The position numbers and the translations under genes were made by a program. Positions 61,055 to 64,000 of a DNA stretch of 64,000 nucleotides are shown here, one piece after another (within the stretch, counting starts at the first letter, position 1; every line of letters starts with the position of its first letter). The notes beneath the pieces are model-generated. The model searched no databases. It worked only from the letters and a program-made list of their open reading frames with translations, and had not been told where the DNA came from. The stretch is from an uncultured Muribaculaceae bacterium (GTDB lineage Bacteria; Bacteroidota; Bacteroidia; Bacteroidales; Muribaculaceae). The DNA is taken from positions 46,654 through 110,653 of the forward strand of contig CAJTXL010000006.1 in the NCBI GenBank assembly GCA_910583525.1, given 5' to 3'.

Positions 61055-61621
61055 ATGAAGAAATTAGTTATATTCATAATACTGGTAAGCCTCTGCGGAG
61101 TATGCGAGGCACAGAAAGTGAGGTCGGTATCCGAACAAGTAATCCGTGTTGAAAAAGAGAAAGTGCCTGTCACTATCGCAGACCACTGGTATGTCAAGGC
61201 AGGTGTTGGTGCGATGACAGGTTGGGGCACAACCTACGTCGATTACAACCTGAGTTTCGGATACAGCCATATATTGAACCGTCATGGCCTTTACTGTGGC
61301 GGACAACTCGGTGTGACGGGGATGGTATATGACACCGCGGATTTTTTAGAAGACGTCAAAGCCGGAGCCGGAATATATGCCGCTCCGACATTGGGTATAA
61401 AAAAGCGTCTTGGCACAAATACGATATTTGACGGGCATATTGCCGGAGGCTATATGTATGCACCGGCTAAAGATGATGATTATGATGACCATAATCGAGG
61501 CTATTGGGAAGCCGGTGTCGGCATCTGGTATAAATCGTTCCTGTTTGAAATACAATATATGGGTTCAACTGCATGTACGTTAAGCAATGGCGCCGTGTTC
61601 AATATAGGCTTCAAATTCTGA
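61055..61621 (+). CDS. Small outer-membrane beta-barrel-like protein
   Basis: From ATG 61055 the protein has 188 residues with a signal peptide (ending CEA). The body alternates aromatic and small residues in strands of barrel length: WYVKAGVGAMTGWGTTYVDY, LSFGYSHILNRHGLYCGGQL, AAPTLGIKKRLGTNTIFDGH, and it ends in FNIGFKF, with the terminal Phe that the BAM complex recognises. That suits an eight-strand barrel. The in-frame ATG at 61022 overlaps the upstream gene and would displace the signal peptide. No known domain beyond that. Confidence 0.7.
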   Translation: MKKLVIFIILVSLCGVCEAQKVRSVSEQVIRVEKEKVPVTIADHWYVKAGVGAMTGWGTTYVDYNLSFGYSHILNRHGLYCGGQLGVTGMVYDTADFLEDVKAGAGIYAAPTLGIKKRLGTNTIFDGHIAGGYMYAPAKDDDYDDHNRGYWEAGVGIWYKSFLFEIQYMGSTACTLSNGAVFNIGFKF

Positions 61622-61648
61622 CATTGCTTAGGCAATCCAATAGTCCAC

Positions 61649-61685
61649 AACTCCACGTATCGTTTTCGGTGCGTGGAGTTTCTTA
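61649..61685 (+). terminator. Terminator after small barrel gene
   Basis: AACTCCACG pairs with CGTGGAGTT around a short loop, followed by TCTT. A partial second copy of the left arm (AACTCTACGTATCG) lies just behind it. Confidence 0.75.
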
Positions 61686-61718
61686 ACTCTACGTATCGAT
61701 TATTCGGCTCATAATGAT

Positions 61719-61726
61719 TAACTTTG
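61719..61726 (+). promoter_or_regulatory. -7 box upstream of LtaS-like gene
   Basis: TAACTTTG followed by CATCT, a good -7 box. The -33 region is weak. The transcript would have a leader of about 235 nt that includes the 12-base tandem repeat. Confidence 0.45.
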
Positions 61727-61822
61727 CATCTGTAATGCCACTAATTCTATGACGATTGATTTAGGACATGTTTGAAATTAACAAAACTTTAAATTTAGGA
61801 GTCTCTCAGGGAAACCTGACCG

Positions 61823-61906
61823 TGACACGATAAATGACACGATAAATGACACGATAAATGACACGATAAATGACACGATAAATGATACGATAAATGATAC
61901 GACATT
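61823..61906 (+). repeat. 12-bp tandem repeat in the leader of the LtaS-like gene
   Basis: Five exact units of TGACACGATAAA (61823-61882) are followed by one TGATACGATAAA and one decayed unit. A small hairpin with a GAAA loop (61806-61819) lies just before. The unit length is a multiple of three but the repeat lies outside any likely gene. The rest of this 348-base gap holds a terminator and a promoter box. Confidence 0.95.
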
Positions 61907-61969
61907 TAATCGTAACAACCTGAAATCAGAACATTATTTCTAACTTGCACTGACTTTCCGAAGCTAACT

Positions 61970-63787
61970 ATGAAAGCAATATCCCGTTTCTTTTTCGGCA
62001 AAGACCTGTGGAACTCACGTTTCGGCATGGTGGCCGCTTTTTCGTTCGCCAACATGCTGTGGTTCGTCATCGACTGGTGCCTGGGCACCACTTTCAGGTC
62101 GATGAGCATATGGCTGTTGTGGGTCAACAACATCTTGGCGGCATTGCTGCTAACGTTGCCGTATGTGCTCACACGCAAGGTGTGGGTTCAGTTGACGGTG
62201 CAGGCGCTCGTCGACATGCTTCTTGTTGCAAACCTGATGTACAGCCGCACATACTTCACGGGCATTCCGCCCGAAAGCTATTTTCTTGTGTCGAACCTTG
62301 GCGACTTTACGGCCAGCGTATTTGATTCGCTGCGGTGGAGCGACGGGGTATTCGCAGTACTCATAGCCGCCGAGGGAATAGTGGCTTACCGAAAACGTAA
62401 AATCGCCCCCCCCAGGCACTTAATCCTCAGATACGCTTCCATTGTCTGCATTCCGGCGGCAGTATCGGCCATCGGTATCTCGGCAAAGGGCGGTTTCTAC
62501 AAGGTATACGACAAACTCGTGCAGGCGTGCTACACGAGCAGTTGCGGCGTGCCGGCCTATACCGTCGCAGGACATATAGCATACTACAACATAGAAAACC
62601 GACGCGCATCCGACCCCTCGGTAAAAGCTGCCGTCGACAGCTGGTTCTCGAAGCATGAACGGCTCATGCCGGCATATTCGTTGCCCGACAGCATAGCGCC
62701 GAGGCAGAACCTTGTGATAATACTGCTCGAATCTTTCGAGAGCTGGCCTTTGGAGAAGAGCATACAGGGCAAAGAAATCACCCCATATCTCAACAGTCTG
62801 CTCGCCGACAGCAGCACTTTCTATGCTCCGCGAGTGCTGACGCAGGTGGCCGCAGGGCGCTCTATCGACGGGCAACTGCTGCTGACTGCCGGACTACTGC
62901 CCACCGTAGGGTCTGTATACAGCACGCGCTACCCCGGGAGCACCTACCTTACACTCAACAAGGCTCTTAAAGAAAAATACGGCAGCACAAGTTCTCTGTT
63001 TACCGTCGACCAGCTGATAACGTGGAACATGGGCGTGATAAGCCACGCGTTCGGCTACGACAACATATATGACCGCAGCACATGGGTGACTGACGAAAAA
63101 GTCGGCCGGCCGGGCAAACTCAGCGACGGGTCGTTCTTCCGTCAGAGTGTAGAGAAACTCGGCCATGGCGGCTATTGGCCCGAAGGTACTCCGGCGATGC
63201 TGACATTCGTCACCTATTCGGGGCACAATCCGTTCCGCCTGCCCGAAAACCTAAAAGATCCCGACTTCGACATATCGTCGAGCGGCCTGCACGACACGCT
63301 TGTGCGCTATGCCACAATGGCACACTACACCGACTCTCAGCTGCATACGCTGATAGAGTATCTGAAAAGCCGCAGCGACTGGCCGCAGACAATGGTGCTG
63401 ATAACGGGTGACCACGAGGGGCTCGCTGTTGAGCGAGAGGCAATCCGCAACTCGTCGGAAGCCGCCGCCGCTCTTGTCGATGCCGGGCAATTCACTCCAT
63501 TTATCGTACTGAACGCCCCCGTAGCCGGACGCTACGACGGCGTAATGGGGCAAGTGGACATGTACCCCACCCTGCTATCAATGCTCGGAGCCGAAAGCTA
63601 TCGCTGGCAAGGCGTGGGACAGAGCGTGCTCGCGCCCGACAAAATCAAGGCCGCCATATCGTCGATGACAAACGAGCTTGTGGGCGACACCACGAGCGTC
63701 AGTCCCGAAAAACTCAGGCATTGGGAAGAGGCACGCCGCATATCTGACATAATCATACGCACCGACTACTTGAGAACGGGAGAATAA
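61970..63787 (+). CDS. LtaS-like sulfatase-fold membrane phosphotransferase
   Basis: The 605-residue protein has five N-terminal membrane helices (to about residue 180) and a periplasmic sulfatase-type domain (about 245-580). Motifs: NLVIILLESFESWPLEK with the metal-binding Glu, LTQVAAGRSIDGQLL where LtaS enzymes have a nucleophilic Thr, VTYSGHNPF, LITGDHEGL with the Asp/His metal pair. Here the nucleophile position reads Ser (GRSID). Relatives transfer glycerol phosphate or phosphoethanolamine to lipids or glycans. Since the cell has an outer membrane, modification of lipid A, capsule or periplasmic glucan is likelier than lipoteichoic acid. The leader carries tandem repeats. Confidence 0.85.
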   Translation: MKAISRFFFGKDLWNSRFGMVAAFSFANMLWFVIDWCLGTTFRSMSIWLLWVNNILAALLLTLPYVLTRKVWVQLTVQALVDMLLVANLMYSRTYFTGIPPESYFLVSNLGDFTASVFDSLRWSDGVFAVLIAAEGIVAYRKRKIAPPRHLILRYASIVCIPAAVSAIGISAKGGFYKVYDKLVQACYTSSCGVPAYTVAGHIAYYNIENRRASDPSVKAAVDSWFSKHERLMPAYSLPDSIAPRQNLVIILLESFESWPLEKSIQGKEITPYLNSLLADSSTFYAPRVLTQVAAGRSIDGQLLLTAGLLPTVGSVYSTRYPGSTYLTLNKALKEKYGSTSSLFTVDQLITWNMGVISHAFGYDNIYDRSTWVTDEKVGRPGKLSDGSFFRQSVEKLGHGGYWPEGTPAMLTFVTYSGHNPFRLPENLKDPDFDISSSGLHDTLVRYATMAHYTDSQLHTLIEYLKSRSDWPQTMVLITGDHEGLAVEREAIRNSSEAAAALVDAGQFTPFIVLNAPVAGRYDGVMGQVDMYPTLLSMLGAESYRWQGVGQSVLAPDKIKAAISSMTNELVGDTTSVSPEKLRHWEEARRISDIIIRTDYLRTGE

Positions 63788-63809
63788 CGATTTGATTATC
63801 AATAATAAA

Positions 63810-63859
63810 AAGCAGGGAGAGGAAACGGCGCCCGGCGCGGCCGTTTTCTCTCCCTGCTT
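63810..63859. terminator. Long GC-rich hairpin after LtaS-like gene
   Basis: A 19-base stem with one mismatch (AAGCAGGGAGAGGAAACGG with CCGTTTTCTCTCCCTGCTT) lies 20 bases behind the stop. No T tract follows on the plus strand, while on the minus strand a T-run does follow, so it may end transcription from the right. Confidence 0.7.
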
Positions 63860-64000
63860 GTGTGGGTACGCATTGTCGGGCCGGCTCTTGGTCCGGCTGC
63901 ACAACATGGCCCTTTCCTTGTTAGACATAAGAACAAAAGGTTTTTATTTTTTTGGACAGTTCGTATGTTTGCAGTGGTGTAACTGCGAACAAAAAACTTT
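63860..64000. other. Intergenic end of the window
   Basis: No gene is seen. A TATGTTTG box at 63964-63971, with a T-rich tract around 63941-63954, could be the promoter of a gene beyond the window. Confidence 0.4.

Noticed and set aside
61823..61906. CRISPR array
   Set aside because: Units are 12 bases and directly joined without spacers, and no cas genes are near.

Overview
The window comes from a member of the Bacteroidales (Bacteroidota), probably of the Muribaculaceae type. The evidence is the SusC/SusD pair with an STN-FecR-ECF sigma circuit, the butyrate kinase pair, many lipoprotein signal peptides, a moderately GC-rich core, and promoters of the Bacteroidota form (TTTG or TTG, about 20 nt, then TAnnTTTG). 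The family-level placement is inference. No transposase, integrase, CRISPR array or rRNA was seen. One tRNA (Cys) is present.

Layout. 1-5814: end of a phosphohexomutase gene, a small orphan gene, a gene remnant, then a forward cluster of tsaB, tsaC, a polyprenyl-phosphate sugar transferase and a ClC channel with CBS domains, led by a duplicated promoter. 5865-19379: an accessory, partly AT-rich RHS/polymorphic-toxin-like locus. Two operons start from near-identical copies of one promoter, leader and signal-peptide segment. Operon A encodes a transglutaminase-like protein, a short RHS-tail protein with a lipase domain and two putative immunity proteins. Operon B encodes a 1952-residue secreted RHS protein with a papain/C39-like tip, a putative immunity protein, a displaced RHS core fragment, two further putative immunity proteins and a secreted protein. 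19415-29540: housekeeping and envelope genes (metG, asparaginase, dut, TPR protein, DUF4292-like lipoprotein, EnvC-like protein, flippase, helical lipoprotein). 29591-31722: buk and ptb on the minus strand.

31834-51423 is a polysaccharide utilisation locus with two divergent arms. The minus arm reads SusC (with STN domain), SusD, a six-domain SusE/F-like protein, a GH27-like enzyme, a four-domain SusE/F-like protein, GH3 and a sialate O-acetylesterase-like enzyme. The plus arm reads ECF sigma, FecR, a SusB-type GH97 and GH43. The catalytic residues of GH97 point to alpha-glucose-containing substrates, but the full target is not known. The STN domain should signal through FecR to the sigma factor.

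51457-64000: terminator, tRNA-Cys, GNAT acetyltransferase, a palindromic repeat pair, recR, a TolC/MFP/RND efflux operon ending in a small PII-like gene, an ATP-grasp gene, a structured RNA candidate with a strong promoter, two small secreted proteins, a 12-bp tandem repeat in a long leader, and an LtaS-like membrane phosphotransferase or sulfatase. The best candidates for something undescribed are the RHS locus with its reusable leader cassette and the RNA near 60302-60490.
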